Positions 1 through 11,595 of a DNA stretch of 64,000 nt are shown piece after piece. Position 1 is the first letter of the stretch. The number at the start of each line of letters is the position of its first letter. Position numbers and translations under genes: made by a program. This DNA comes from Gymnopus androsaceus JB14. Its lineage: Eukaryota; Basidiomycota; Agaricomycetes; Agaricales; Omphalotaceae. The stretch spans positions 558,001-622,000 of the forward strand of contig ML769383.1 of assembly GCA_009733575.1 (NCBI GenBank). The letters are read 5' to 3'. A model generated the notes under the pieces. That model did not search any database, was not told where the DNA came from, and worked only from the letters and a program-made list of their open reading frames with translations.

Positions 1-594
1 GAGTAATGTGCATCTTAAGGTCGGAAGGTCTTCGAAATAGTACTAGTGGAGGTTAATGAACGATTAGTATATAGGCACCAGAGAGAGAGCCAGAAATAAC
101 GCTACTTCCAACGAAATAATTTTGCTCAGCGTTGCATAATTTAATTATTGGTAGTCGCTGACCATAAGGAAATCTCTCTGAAAGATCTTGGCCGTAGCAA
201 GGACAGCAACATCTGGAAGAACGTAAGAAGGTTCGCGCGCTCGAATAGGTGGTCCTGAACTTGCAATAACCACAGCAGAGATGCGTCAAATTCCGCGATA
301 AGTTGGGTGGAGCTTGACTTATCTAAGGATACGACAAACAGAGACGATATAGATATATTTCGATATTTCTAGCGTCCAGGCATTTCTTGCTTGCTCGTTC
401 CGAGACTTGGATTCTTTGCGCGAGTGTGCAACAGACCTACCCGTGCGGAGCCAAAGCCCAAAAGACTTATATATATATTATATATTTCTCACTAGACTCG
501 TAGAAGAGTCTCTCCTCATGAGGGAGAAAGTTGATTGAAGACGGAGCTAAAATATAAGTATAACATAATAGATATCGAGCGCATACATACACAA
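1..594. other. left-edge spacer with possible last exon of a plus-strand gene
   Basis: This stretch lies downstream of hydrolase copy 1. An acceptor-like TAG at 195-197 is followed on the plus strand by 17 codons (198-248) ending in TAG. They encode a charged tail containing HLEERKKVRALE. The same block recurs in decayed form near 2114 and 4100, so the left breakpoint of the tandem duplication probably falls in this exon. The rest (250-594) is AT-rich 3' flank shared by all three units. No further gene is visible. Confidence 0.3.
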
Positions 595-1917
595 CTATCA
601 AGCATTAACCCAGCTGCAATCGCTTCGAGTGTTTCAGTCCTCTCCGGTTCATATTTCGGCAGGGCAACCCAGTCGTGCGCCGCGTCGGCAGCAACATAAA
701 ACTTGATTTTACCATCTCCTGGTCGAACACCGTCTCCTTCACCAAGATCTGCAACCATCTTATCTTTGAGGGCACAGATCATATCATAAAACACTTCAGC
801 GCCTCCCGCAGCGATGAAAGTTCTCGGGAAACCTTTGAAGTGGATTTTCATGGCGGGATTCAGCGACGCGGGGGAGATCATTGGGTTGGTCTCTGCAGCA
901 ACGAGACCGTGAGGACCGACAAAGGTCCTGACGGTTTTATAATAACCTTTCACGTCGGTTAAGCCAATGTAGTCCGATTTGGCATGGTTCATCCATGATG
1001 AATTGGGGTTGAGAGCTTGGGGACCTAAGTCTGCCCATACGGATAAGAGAATTAAAGCACCGGGAGGAGGAGGGAGTCCAGAGTCTGGATGCTCGACCAG
1101 ATATCGTGTTAATGCGAGGGCGAGATTGCCACCAGCAGAATCTCCCTCGACAATAATATCTGAAGGATCGAGTCCGACGGTCTTTACGAAGATAAACATA
1201 CCCTGCTAGGGCATCAATAAGGGCTGCTGGGAAGGGGTTCGGCTCTTTGGATTTCAAAGAGGAGAGTCGGTATTCGGTAGAAAAGACACGATGAACGCAG
1301 CCGACATGGTTGATAAGTCCACGGGCAATGTTTGAAGTAGGATCTGTTGGATGAGCGGAGAGACGTACGTATCCTCCACCATGGAGAGCATATACAACTT
1401 TCTCTCCTGGCATAAGAGGTGCAGCGACTGTGATCGACGATCCCTCCTTGTGTAGCCAGTAACCTGGGATTCTGATGGAGGTGACCTGAGCGACATTGGC
1501 CCATATTGCGAGTTCATCCTTGATAAGCTCTGGGATGGGAGGAATCCAAACACCATTGACATTTACTCCAGGAGTAATGGCCAGATGATTGGGCGGTGTC
1601 CCAAAAAGGGGACCAGCTCTGAATACAGAAAGTTGAGAAGCCAAATAACCAAGTATTGAGCAATGACACACGTTCCAGAGAGTGCAGTAAGATAGCGCGT
1701 CAACTTGAGCTTGACGGTCCTATAAAGTCAGCAATAAAAAGTCGAATCTTGAATACAAGCAGTGAAGCTCGTACCTTGAAATGGACCACGTTGCTCGGGG
1801 CCTCCAAGACTTGGGAATGGCTAATAGGATCCATAGAGGGATTCGGATGAAGACGGTACTGAAGAAGTGGTAAGTGAGATAAATGCCTCTGAAAGGCTGA
1901 ATCTGTAGGAGGGCCAT
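595..1917 (-). pseudogene. alpha/beta-hydrolase (HSL family), copy 1, frameshifted
   Basis: Paralogue of the intact gene at 5070-6398. Exon 1 is 1775-1917, exon 2 is 1672-1719 and exon 3 starts at 1618. The HGGGY oxyanion motif and the GDSAGG nucleophile elbow are both present but in different frames. A single extra A near 1190 (ACGAAGAT against ACGAGAT in the other copies) breaks the frame between them. A 1-nt loss near 612 (CCAGCTG against CCAGGCTG) alters the C-terminus. A 3-nt deletion near 1262 is in frame. Exons 1 and 2 and their splice sites are intact. It is either a recent pseudogene or a gene with consensus errors. Confidence 0.75.
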
Positions 1918-2041
1918 GAAAGACAAGTGAATGTAATGGCATTATCAATTAATGATGATTATATTACTCTTCGGGCTTTCGGCTACTCTTCCATTCTGTC
2001 GATCTCATGACACTACCATCGGCAGCTTTTCCATCTCAACT

Positions 2042-2114
2042 GAGGTCGTCAAGCAAGAAAGAGCCTATCTCGTCTGGTTCATCCCACGCCAGAAGGTACA
2101 CCAACACGCATGAA
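2042..2114 (+). pseudogene. truncated first exon of EMI1-like gene (unit 1)
   Basis: The DNA matches exon 1 of the gene at 6541 (EVVKQE...YLVWF-type reading, then CACGCATGAA) and is cut at the unit junction. The start codon region is degraded. It was carried along with the hydrolase duplication and is not expected to be functional. Confidence 0.6.
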
Positions 2115-2542
2115 GCAAGGACAGCAAGATCTGGATAACGTAAGAAGGTGCGCGCTCGAATAAGTGGTTTTGAACTTGCAATAACCACAGCAGAGATGCG
2201 TCAAATCCCGCGATAAGTTAGGGCGAGCTTGACTTATCTAAGAAACGAGACCAGCAGAGACGACATAGATACTTCCAGCGTGCCAGCGATTTCTTGCTTG
2301 CTCGTTCCGAGACCTGGATTCTTGGCGCGAGTGTGCAACAGATCCAGAGCCAAGAATCCAGCCCAAACCCCAAGAGACTTATACTATCCTAATAATACGC
2401 ACTATCTCACTAGACTCGTAGAAGAGTCCTCAGCGCCCTCTGCCACATTAAAGCTTTATTGGCTGAAGCACTCATGAGCGAGAAAGTTGATTCGAGAGTA
2501 AGCTAAAATATATAACATAATAGATATCGAGCACATACAAAA

Positions 2543-3875
2543 CTATGAAGCATCAACCCAGGCTGCAATCGCTTCGAGTGTTTCAGTCCTCTCCGGTTCA
2601 AATTTCGGCAGAGGCAGGGCAACCCAGTCGTGTGTCGCGTCGGCAGCAACATAAAATCTGACTTTACCATCTCCTGGTCGAACACCGTCGCCTTCACCTA
2701 AGATCTGCAACCATCTTATCTTTGAGGACACAAAGCATATCATAAAACACTTCAGCGCCTCCTGCAGCGATGAAAGTTCTCGGGAAACCTTTGAAGTGGA
2801 TTTTCATGGCGGGATTCAACGACGCGGGGGAGATTATTGGGTTGGTCTCTGCAGCACCGAGACCGTGAGGACCGACAAAGGTCCTGATGGCTCGATAATA
2901 GCCTTCCACGTCGACTAAGCCAATGTAGTCCGATTTGGCATGGTTCATCCACGATGAATTGGGGTTGAGAGCTTGGGGACCTAGGTCTGCCCATGCGGAT
3001 AAGAGAATTAAAGCACCGGGAGGAGGAGGGAGTCCAGAGTCTGGATGCTCGACCAGATATCGTGTTAATGCGAGGGCAAGATTACCACCAGCAGAATCGC
3101 CCTCGACAATAATGTCTGAAGGATCGAGTCCGACGGTCTTTACGAGATAAACATACCCTGCTAGGGCATCAATAAGGGCCGCTGGGAAGGGGTTTGGCTC
3201 TTTGGATTTCAAAGAGGAGGAGAGTCGGTATTCGGTAGAAAAGACACGATGAACGCAGCCGACATGGTTGATAAGTCCACGGGCAATGTTTGAAGTAGGA
3301 TCTGTTGGATGAGCGGAGAGACGTACGTATCCTCCACCATGGAGAGCATATACAACTTTCTCTCCTGGCATAAGAGGTGCAGCGACTGTGATCGACGATC
3401 CCTCCTTGTGTAGCCAGTAACCTGGGATTCTGATGGAGGCGACCTGAGCGACATTGGCCCATATTGCGAGTTCATTCTTGATAAGCTCTGGGATGGGAGG
3501 AATCCAAACACCATTGACATTTACTCCAGGAGTAATGGCCAGATGATTAGGCGGTGTCCCAAAAAGGGGACCAGCTCTGAATGCAGAAAGTTGAGAAGCC
3601 AAATAACCAAGTAATGAGCAATAACACACGTTTTAGAGAGTGCATTAAGTATAGCGCGTCAACTTGAACTTGACGGTCCTATGAAGTAGCAATAAAAAGT
3701 CGAATCTTAAATACAAGCGGTGAAGCTCGTACCTTGAAATGGACCACGTTGCTCGGGGCCTCCAAGACTTGGGAATGGCTAATAGAATCCATAGAGGGAT
3801 TCGGATGAAGACGGTACTGAAGAAGTGGTAAGTGAGATAAATGCCTCTGAAAGGCTGAATCTGTAGGAGGGCCAT
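2543..3875 (-). pseudogene. alpha/beta-hydrolase (HSL family), copy 2, frameshifted
   Basis: Exon 1 is 3733-3875, exon 2 is 3630-3678 and exon 3 is 2543-3576. Exon 2 is 49 nt instead of 48 because of one extra base (AAGTATAG against AAGATAG), which shifts the frame before the catalytic domain. A second extra T near 2699 (CACCTAAGAT against CACCAAGAT) truncates the last 70 or so residues. The long middle frame still shows HGGGYV, EGDSAGGN and GGAEVFYDM. A 6-nt in-frame duplication near 2612 distinguishes it from the other copies. Confidence 0.75.
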
Positions 3876-4004
3876 GAAAGACAAGTGAATGTAATGGCAT
3901 TGATGATGATTATATACTCTCTCGGGCTTTCGGCTACTGTCGGCTACTCTTCCATTCCGTCGGATCTCACGACACTACCATCGGCAGCTTCTCTCCTGTT
4001 CTTC

Positions 4005-4099
4005 ATGTCAAATCCAGAGTTTGAAAAGGTCGTCAAGCAAGAAGACGCCTATCTTCGTCCGGTTCATCCCACGCCAGAAGATACACCAACATGCATGAA
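4005..4099 (+). pseudogene. truncated first exon of EMI1-like gene (unit 2)
   Basis: This begins with ATG and reads MSNPEFEKVVKQEDAYLRPV, then HPTPEDTPTCM, nearly identical to residues 1-31 of the gene at 6541. It is then cut at the duplication junction. Only the N-terminal third of one exon is present, so no DUF3128 core can be made from it. Confidence 0.75.
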
Positions 4100-4428
4100 G
4101 TAAGGACAGCAAGATCTGGAAGAACGTAAGAAGGTGCACGCTCGAATAGGTGGTCCTGAACTTGCAATAACCACAGCAGAGATGCGTCAAATCCGCGATA
4201 AGTTAGGTGGAGTTTGACTTATCTAAGGATACGACAAGCAGAGACGATATAGTTATCTTTCGATATTTCTAGCGTTCAGGCATTTCTTGCTTGCTCGTCG
4301 AGACTTAGACTTTTTGCGCGAGCGTGCAACAGACCCACCCCCAAAAGACTTACATTAGATATATACTATATACTCAGATGCTTCTCATCAATGGGACCGC
4401 GCCGGTTAACCTACCTACCTACCTACCT

Positions 4429-4936
4429 CACACCAAAAGTGCAAAAAAATCTGCTCGAACTTGAATGAAATACTAATAGATTCACAAACTTTCATGTAAA
4501 AAATCACTTATGAGTGAAAAATTAGTGAAATTTCATTATTCAGTCAACCTACGTACGTATACTGTACTTAGGTGACTGATTTGTACATTATCAGTACTTA
4601 AATTGTTCAGTTAAATTGAAAAAAAGACAGAGATATGAGCTATACTGGCAGCCAGAACCTACCTACCTACCTGTGACCTACTAAATGGCTAGATCTTATT
4701 CAGTTGCTATATCATACCTAATTCTGGGGGCCCAAAAGTTTTGGCTCCCAGTATAGCTCATATTGTGTTCTTTTTGTGAATTCTAACTGAATACTTTACT
4801 GATAATGTACAAATCAGTCACCTAAGTAGGTTGACTGAAAAATTTCACTCAAATTTTCATTCATAAGTGATTTTTTACATGAAAGTTTGTGAATCAGTTA
4901 GTACATGTATTTCATTCAAGCAGCACTTTCAGTGTG
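4429..4936. mobile_element. 508-bp foldback (MITE-like) element
   Basis: Nearly the whole element is an imperfect inverted repeat. Ends are CACACCAAAAGTGC on the left and GCACTTTCAGTGTG on the right. The arms then continue through GAATGAAATAC / GTATTTCATTC, ATTCACAAACTTTCATGTAAAA and its complement, and GGTGACTGATTTGTACATTA and its complement, to an inner pair GAGCTATACTGG / CCAGTATAGCTC around 4636 and 4750. Only a short central loop (about 4665-4735) is unpaired. There is no coding capacity. It sits in the 3' flank of unit 3 and is absent from the matching flanks of units 1 and 2. I saw no clear target-site duplication. Confidence 0.7.
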
Positions 4937-5069
4937 TCTCACTAGACTTGAAGAAGAGTCTTATCTCTTGTCCTATTTGAAGCTTTATTGATGAAGCATC
5001 ATTAGGGAGAAAGTTGATTCGAGAGTAAGCTAAGATATATAACATAATAGATATCGAGAACATACACAA

Positions 5070-6398
5070 CTATGAAGCATCAACCCAAGTTGCAATCGCT
5101 TCGAGTGTTTCAGTCCTCTCCGGTTCATACATCAAGGCAACCCAGTCATGCGGCGCGTCGGCAGCAACATAAAACCTGACTTTACCATCTCCTGGTCGAA
5201 CACCGTCGCCTTCACCAAGATCTGCAACCATCTTATCTTTGAGGACACAAAGCATATCATAAAACACTTCAGCGCCTCCCGCAGCAATGAAAGTTCTCGG
5301 GAAACCTTTGAAGTGGATTTTCATGGCGGGATTCAGCGACGCGGGGGAAATCATTGGGTTGGTCTCTGCAGCACCGAGACCGTGAGGACCGACAAAGGTC
5401 CTTATGGCTCGATAATAGCCTTCCACGTCGACTAAGCCAATGTAGTCCGATTTGGCATGGTTCATCCACGATGAATTGGGGTTGAGGGCTTGGGGACCTA
5501 AGTCTGCCCATATGGATAAGAGAATTAAAGCACCGGGAGGAGGAGGGAGTCCAGAGTCTGGATGCTCGACCAGATATCGTGTTAATGCGAGGGCGAGATT
5601 GCCACCAGCGGAATCGCCCTCGACAATAATGTCTGAAGGGTCGAGTCCGACGGTCTTTACGAGATAAACATACCCTGCTAGGGCATCAATAAGGGCCGCT
5701 GGGAAGGGGTTTGGCTCTTTGGATTTTAAAGAGGAGGAGAGTCGGTATTCGGTAGAAAAGACACGATGAACGCAGCCGACATGGTTGATAAGTCCACGGG
5801 CAATGTTTGAGGTAGGATCTGTTGGATGAGCGGAGAGAGCAGCGTATCCTCCACCATGGAGAGCATATACAACTTTCTCTCCTGGCATAAGAGGTGCAGC
5901 GACTGTGATCGAGGATCCCTCCTTGTGTAGCCAGTAACCTGGGATTCTGATGGAGGTGACCTGAGCGACATTGGCCCATATTGCGAGTTCATCCTTGATT
6001 AGCTCTGGGATGGGAGGAATCCAAACACCATTGACATTTACTCCAGGAGTAATGGCCAGATGATTGGGTGGTGTCCCAAAAAGGGGACCAGCTCTGAATA
6101 CAAAAAGTTGAGAAGCCAAATAACCAAGTATTGAGCAATGACACACGTTTTAGAGAGTGCATTAAGATAGCGCGTCAACTTGAGCTTGACGGTCCTATAA
6201 AATCACAATAAATAAGTCGAATCTTGAATACAAGCGGTGAAGCTCGTACTTTGAAATGGACCACGTTGCTCGGGGCCTCCAAGACTTGGGAAAGGCTAAT
6301 AGGATCCATAGAGGGATTCGGATGAAGACGGTGCTGAGGAACTGGTAAGTGAGATAAATGCCTCTGAAAGGCTGAATCTGTAGGACTCGGAGGGCCAT
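5070..6398 (-). CDS. alpha/beta-hydrolase / esterase, HSL (Abhydrolase_3) family, intact copy
   Basis: Three exons (6250-6398, 6147-6194, 5070-6093; introns of 55 and 53 bp with GT-AG ends) give about 406 aa. The N-terminus (MALRVLQIQPFRG..., then a hydrophobic stretch ending in PKSWRPRATWS) looks like a membrane anchor. The catalytic domain shows HGGGY (oxyanion hole), GDSAGG (nucleophile serine), GGAEVFYD (likely acid) and DAPHDW (likely histidine). This is the standard layout of fungal steroid- or lipid-type esterases; the substrate is unknown. The ATG at 6398 is preferred because it heads the conserved exon 1 in all copies. It is divergent from the EMI1-like gene, with about 140 bp shared between them. 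Confidence 0.85.
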
Positions 6399-6540
6399 GA
6401 AAGACAAGTGAATGTAATGTGATTACAGTATATACTCTTCGAGCTTTGTTGACTTGCTTGGACTCATTGAGTTATGCGGCAGCGGCTAATTTCGGCTACG
6501 AGTCTTCCATTCCGTCGGATCTCACGACACTACCATCTTC

Positions 6541-7056
6541 ATGTCAAATTCAGAGTTTGAAAAGGTCGTCAAGCAAGAAGAAGCCTACCTTCGTCTGGTT
6601 CACCCCACGCCAGAAGATACACCAACATGCATGAATCTTTTTGATACTTTGCTTGCTTGCAATGGCGCGTCCGCTTGTCTCATTATTCCCAGCCATTGAC
6701 CAACCTATTCGTACTTGAACAGCCATTCGCTCCCAAATAAAATCATTCTATAGATTTGGCGAAAGAACCCACTGCAGCCAGAAGCTGGAGGATTTCAAGT
6801 TTTGCCTGGGGGGCCTGTCACGGATGGAAATGGATGAAAGAAGAGATGCTTGGATTCGTAGACGGGCTGAATGGTGGGCCCATAGGCGGCTTGGAAGGAG
6901 CAGCGAAGATGTCTGGGAAATGAGAGAGTATGTGCTTCTTTATATCCTCAAGAAAAGGAACTAACTTTGAACAGAGCACCTCCAAAAGACTTTCCGCGTG
7001 TTATGAGTTTGGCGGAAAAAGAGTCGGTCAGTTCTGCCTTTGCTACCGTAGTTTGA
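6541..7056 (+). CDS. EMI1-like DUF3128 mitochondrial protein
   Basis: Three exons (6541-6664, 6723-6927, 6975-7056) give about 136 aa. The DUF3128 signature is clear: C..LFDTLLAC, then SFYRFGERTHC, KLEDFKFCL, and WIRRRAEWWAHRRLGRS, ending MREAPPKDFPRVMS. Yeast Emi1 belongs to this family and is linked to mitochondria and early meiotic gene induction. Intron 2 is canonical (GTATGT...CTAAC...CAG). Keeping the frame across intron 1 requires a GC donor (GCGCGT) with a CAG acceptor, because the only GT option loses the conserved YRFG block. Exon 1 was copied twice into the hydrolase array upstream. Confidence 0.8.
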
Positions 7057-7223
7057 ACACATATATAAGCTTGTAATCGATAGAAATACCCATCTCTGAG
7101 CCCTTCTCTGAAATTTGAATCGTACGCGCTGCTTTAGCGCGCCAATTAGATCACGCCAAAGCACGCTTTAAAACTCCGAAACTCAGCCAATCAACGCGTT
7201 TTCTCTTGACCACGACCTGCAAA

Positions 7224-10200
7224 ATGGTACAGTCCCAATACTCGCGTAGATTTCTTCTAACCATTATTTTTACAGTCTACTCCTCGACGTGCCACTAAAA
7301 GACAAAGGTCTACTTCTCCTGCAGGCTCATCTCCGCCTGCTGCCAGTGTACCTCTTCGTCGCAGAGACTCCCAGTCATCTTTGCCGCCTTCTTCTCCAGT
7401 CGCGTTCGATGACACGGATGAAAGCATGGACGAAAGAGATGCGGTTCCAGACTTGGACGATGGAGAAGACGATGACGGAGAAGATCTCTTTGGTGAAGGC
7501 ATGCAAGAGTACGCGACTTCGTATTTTTTTTTCTATACAAAAAGCTGACCAACTTCTAGAGATTACGCGGAAAACGAGCTTCTTGACCGATATGACGAAA
7601 CTGGTATCGACGATGACGAGAATGTTCAAGAACTCTCAGCTGCAGCGCGTCGTCAGGCAGAGAAAAATATGGCCAGACGCGATCGTACAGAGCGCGGTGG
7701 CAGGAAAGGCGCAAGGGCTGCTCAACGGTCTCGAGCTCTTCCTTTTTTGGACGATGATGATATGGATGATGAAGACGACGATGAACTTTCGCGTATGAAA
7801 CGACGAACTAGGAGACAATACGATGAAAGAAGAGATGCGGATGATATGGACGGTGCCGAAGATGTAAGTCGCGCGTTGCCTTGTGTTTGCATTCGTTTTC
7901 TCAACGACATTGAACACAGGAAATACCTCTAGAGCAGCTTAGTGATATCAAGGCTAAATCCATTGTCGAATGGGTTGCCAATCCACGTGTCAGGCGTTCA
8001 ATTGTCAAACATTTCCGCCAATTCTTGATGACCTATGTTGAGCAAGGAGCATCTGTTTACGGTCAAAGGATTCGTAACTTGGGAGAAAGTACGCCGTTTT
8101 CCGTCTTTTAGAATGTATCTCAACCTGCTCTTTTTCAGACAATTCGGAATCCCTCGAAGTGTCTTATAGTCACTTGGCTTACTCAAAACCCATCTTGGCC
8201 TACTTCCTCACCAATGCACCTACTGCCATGCTTGCCATCTTTGACGAGGTTGCCCTCACCGCCATCCTCGTATACTACCCTGCTTATGAACGTATTCACT
8301 CGGAGGTGCACGTCCGGATATGCGACCTACCATTTGCATCGTCCTTGCGAGACCTGCGACGCGCCAATCTCAACAACCTCGTTCGTATCAGCGGTGTGGT
8401 TACGCGACGTAGCAGCGTTTTCCCTCAGCTCAAATACGTCAAATTCGACTGCAAAAAGTGTGGTGCTGTCCTCGGTCCATTCTACCAAGATGCGACCAAG
8501 GAAGTCAGGGTCAGCTACTGCGCCAACTGCGAGAGTAAAGGACCGTTCCCCGTCAATTCCGAGCAGGTGTGTATCTGGTAACTTGCAGGATCGCAGATGC
8601 TGAACACTTTGATTTTTAGACTGTGTATCGTAACTACCAGAAGATGACCTTGCAGGAATCTCCTGGATCCGTTCCTGCAGGACGTTTGCCCCGCCATCGT
8701 GAAGTCGTTCTTTTGTGGGACTTAGTAGATAGCGCAAAGCCAGGAGAAGAAGTGGTATGTTGGTGGCGCTATTGTTGAGCTTGCTTTCTGATGCTACAAG
8801 ATTTAGGAAATTACTGGTGTTTACAGAAACAACTTTGACGCATCGCTCAACGCCAAGAATGGTTTCCCAGTCTTTTCGACTGTTATCGAAGCCAATCATG
8901 TCAACAAGAAGGAAGACCTTTTCGCTGCGTTCCGTCTCACCGAGGAAGACGAAAAAGAAATGCGTGCCCTTTCCCGCGACGATCGAATCCGAAAGCGTAT
9001 CATCAAGTCCATCGCTCCCTCCATCTACGGTCACGAAGATATCAAAACGGCGATTGCGTTGTCTCTCTTTGGTGGTGTCTCCAAAGACATCAACCACAAG
9101 CATCGTATTCGTGGTGATATTAATGTTCTCCTCCTCGGTGACCCCGGTACAGCCAAATCCCAATTCCTCAAATATGTCGAAAAGACAGCCCATCGATCTG
9201 TCTTTGCTACCGGTCAAGGTGCCTCTGCGGTTGGTTTGACAGCTAGTGTGCGCAAAGACCCGGTTACGCGTGAATGGACGCTGGAGGGAGGCGCGTTGGT
9301 GCTCGCCGACAAGGGTACTTGTCTTATTGACGAATTCGACAAGATGAACGACGCGGATCGAACGTCTATTCACGAAGCCATGGAGCAGCAATCCATCTCC
9401 ATCTCGAAAGCAGGTATCGTCACGACGCTTCAAGCTCGCTGTGCTATCATCGCAGCGGCTAACCCTACTCGGGGGAGGTACAACCCGACTATACCATTCC
9501 AACAGAATGTCGAGCTGACGGAGCCCATTCTCTCGCGTTTCGACGTGTTGTGTGTGGTCAAGGACACTGTCGATCCGGTGATGGATGAGCTGTTAGCGCG
9601 TTTCGTCGTTGGAAGTCATTTACGAAGCCATCCTTCGTTCGAGAAGCAGACGGATGAGATGCATGTCGGGACTACGGTGGATGAGGATGTAAGTCATGAC
9701 GCTTCTTGCACCGACTGACACTAATCATCGATGTACTAGCTTATTCCTCAAGATATATTACGCAAATACATCATGTACGCTCGCGAAAAGATCAAGCCCA
9801 AGCTATACCAACTTGATCAGGAAAAGCTCTCCAAACTTTTCGCTGACCTCCGACACCAATCGCAAGCCACTGGGTCGTATCCGATTACTGTGCGTCATTT
9901 GGAAAGTATGATTCGTATGGCGGAGGCTAGCGCGAAAATGTCTCTACGGGAGTACGTTCGTCCGGATGACATTGACCTGGCTATCGAGGTCGCTGTGGGC
10001 AGCTTTGTGAGCGCGCAGAAGATGAGTATCAAGAAGACGTTGCAAAGAGTGCGTTTTTTTAATCTTGTATTGGCCGGTATGACAGTGCTAATACGTGTAT
10101 GGGCAACCAGGGTTTCAGAAAGTACCTCACGCAATCCAAAGATCACGAGGAATTGCTATCGTTCTTGCTTGGGAATCTTGTCAAGGAAAAGGCCAAGTTC

Positions 10201-10439
10201 CATATGTTGCAGCGACATGAACAGCCTGAACTGATTCAAGTCAAGACTAAAGAATTGGAGGAGAGGGTAAGTGACGTTCAAATACTAATCATGCTGTCGC
10301 TGACTGTAGCGATTCCATTCAGGCCAAAGAACATGAGATCTACGACATCTCACCGTTCCTTCACTCCAAGCTGTTCTCTGCCAACGGGTATAAACTCAAG
10401 GAAGAGCACATTGAAAAGAGGTTTGCAGTGAATAATTGA
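7224..10439 (+). CDS. MCM2: DNA replication licensing factor MCM2
   Basis: Ten exons (7224-7226, 7276-7508, 7560-7863, 7920-8088, 8139-8566, 8620-8754, 8807-9688, 9740-10048, 10111-10266, 10323-10439) join to 911 aa in one frame. The first exon is just the ATG. The N-terminus is serine-rich and very acidic, as expected for the MCM2 tail that binds histones and is targeted by DDK. A C4 zinc finger (CKKCG...CANCES) precedes the AAA+ core, which has Walker A GDPGTAKS, Walker [10 protein letters not shown], the sensor region [10 protein letters not shown] and the arginine finger SRFD. The C-terminal winged-helix region ends in FAVNN. MCM2 is a subunit of the MCM2-7 helicase loaded at origins. It is convergent with MIA40. 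Confidence 0.97.
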
Positions 10440-10592
10440 TACTGCTGTATTCTGTGTAACATACGTTCTCGTCTGTCGTATTTGCTTTCGATTTTGGTTT
10501 ATGTTGTATTTTTGCGATTATATTTTATCTATCGGATGTAACTGAGTGGTGAGGGAGTATAAGATACTAATGATACAGAAAAACAAGCGGTG

Positions 10593-11424
10593 CTATGGCG
10601 AAGCCTTTTGAGGTGACGAAGGGGATTTTTCGGTAGACTGTGATGCGGGGGTAGCAGGACTTTGCTCAGTGGTGGAAGTAGCAGTCTTCTCAGCCTCTGC
10701 AACTGCGCCCTCGGACGTTTTACCGTCCGCTTCTTCGTCGTCCATGATTTCTAATACCAATTTAGAATTTCGGAGCAAACTCATAAGCAGAGAACACGTA
10801 CCATCGGCATAGACTTCGGGATGAGCTCTGAAAGCAAGTCTGCATGCCCTGGAACTTTTCGACACAGTTGATACCTTTAGGCTCATCTTCTGAGTACACG
10901 AAGCAGGAGAAGGCTTCTCGGAACTCGGGGCCGCAGGGACCATGGGCCATTCCACCAAGACAAGGGCAATCCCAGTTGATCTCACCGGTTACTGGATTAT
11001 AAGCACCTTGCGAGCGCCATCTTCAGTTGCTCCATCTTCAGACTTGGGTTCCGTTTCTGTTTTTGCAGAGTCTATGGAACCCTCTGGGTTTTTTGAACTA
11101 CGGGGAGCGGAAGATGTAGGAGTGGAAGTATGGTGAGTTTCCGAAGAGGGACCGTCGAGAGCTGGGGGTTTGGTGGCTAGATTAAAAGATAGTTTATAAG
11201 AAGGTGGAAGAGAAATTTCCTGAAAGGCACGTACGGTCAGCAATGGTCGCGCTATCCAACGCGATGCGTTGGTCTCTTGTCCAGCGCCAAGCGGAATAAG
11301 AAATGACCGTGGCAGAGGCAGCAAGAGTAAATGCTAGCCGAGATGAATTGGTTCTGGGGAGGCTATGAGAGGCCTGAGAGTGAAGGCATCGCCGTAGGGA
11401 AGCTCTTCGCAGTTGGGAGAACAT
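10593..11424 (-). CDS. MIA40: mitochondrial intermembrane-space import receptor MIA40 (frame breaks)
   Basis: Exon 1 (11235-11424) encodes an Arg-rich presequence and a membrane segment ([17 protein letters not shown]). After a 58-bp intron come an acidic Ser/Pro linker and the core: [15 protein letters not shown] (redox CPC) followed by two CX9C pairs, [11 protein letters not shown] and [14 protein letters not shown]40 oxidises and traps small cysteine proteins in the intermembrane space. Oddly, the core lies in a different frame from both the linker and the tail (RAHPEVYAD, then [10 protein letters not shown] after an intron at about 10744-10800). A net 1-nt loss near 11000 and a 1-nt gain near 10845 would explain it. 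Convergent with MCM2 and divergent from the first F-box gene. Confidence 0.85.
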
Positions 11425-11595
11425 GGAGGAGAGAAGCTGATAAATTTTTTGTAATTGCGATTACTCAGAGTAGTATCCCGAGGCCTTTCGGAATATACAA
11501 GAACAAACAGCTATAGCGAAGGCCGGCCCGCCGGCAGCTTATCGTGAGAATTCTTCGCGGCGCTTGAAACGACGCGTTTCTCCAAATCCTATACC

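Larger units (their letters stand above)
198..6640. repeat. three-unit tandem segmental duplication (about 2 kb per unit)
   Basis: Three direct units each contain, left to right, a scrap of a plus-strand terminal exon, an AT-rich flank, a minus-strand hydrolase gene, its upstream region and the first exon of the EMI1-like gene. Units start near 198, 2114 and 4100. Junctions 1/2 and 2/3 both read CATGAA followed by GYAAGGACAG, so they derive from one breakpoint pair. Unit 3 runs into the complete EMI1-like gene and is enlarged by a foldback insertion at 4429-4936. Confidence 0.85.

Noticed and set aside
1150..1230. Programmed frameshift in hydrolase copy 1
   Set aside because: There is no slippery heptamer or downstream structure, and the paralogues read through in one frame; a simple 1-nt insertion explains it.
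8327..9502. 391-aa open frame on the minus strand inside MCM2
   Set aside because: It is the antisense shadow of conserved MCM2 exons. The sense frame has every family motif and proper splice sites.
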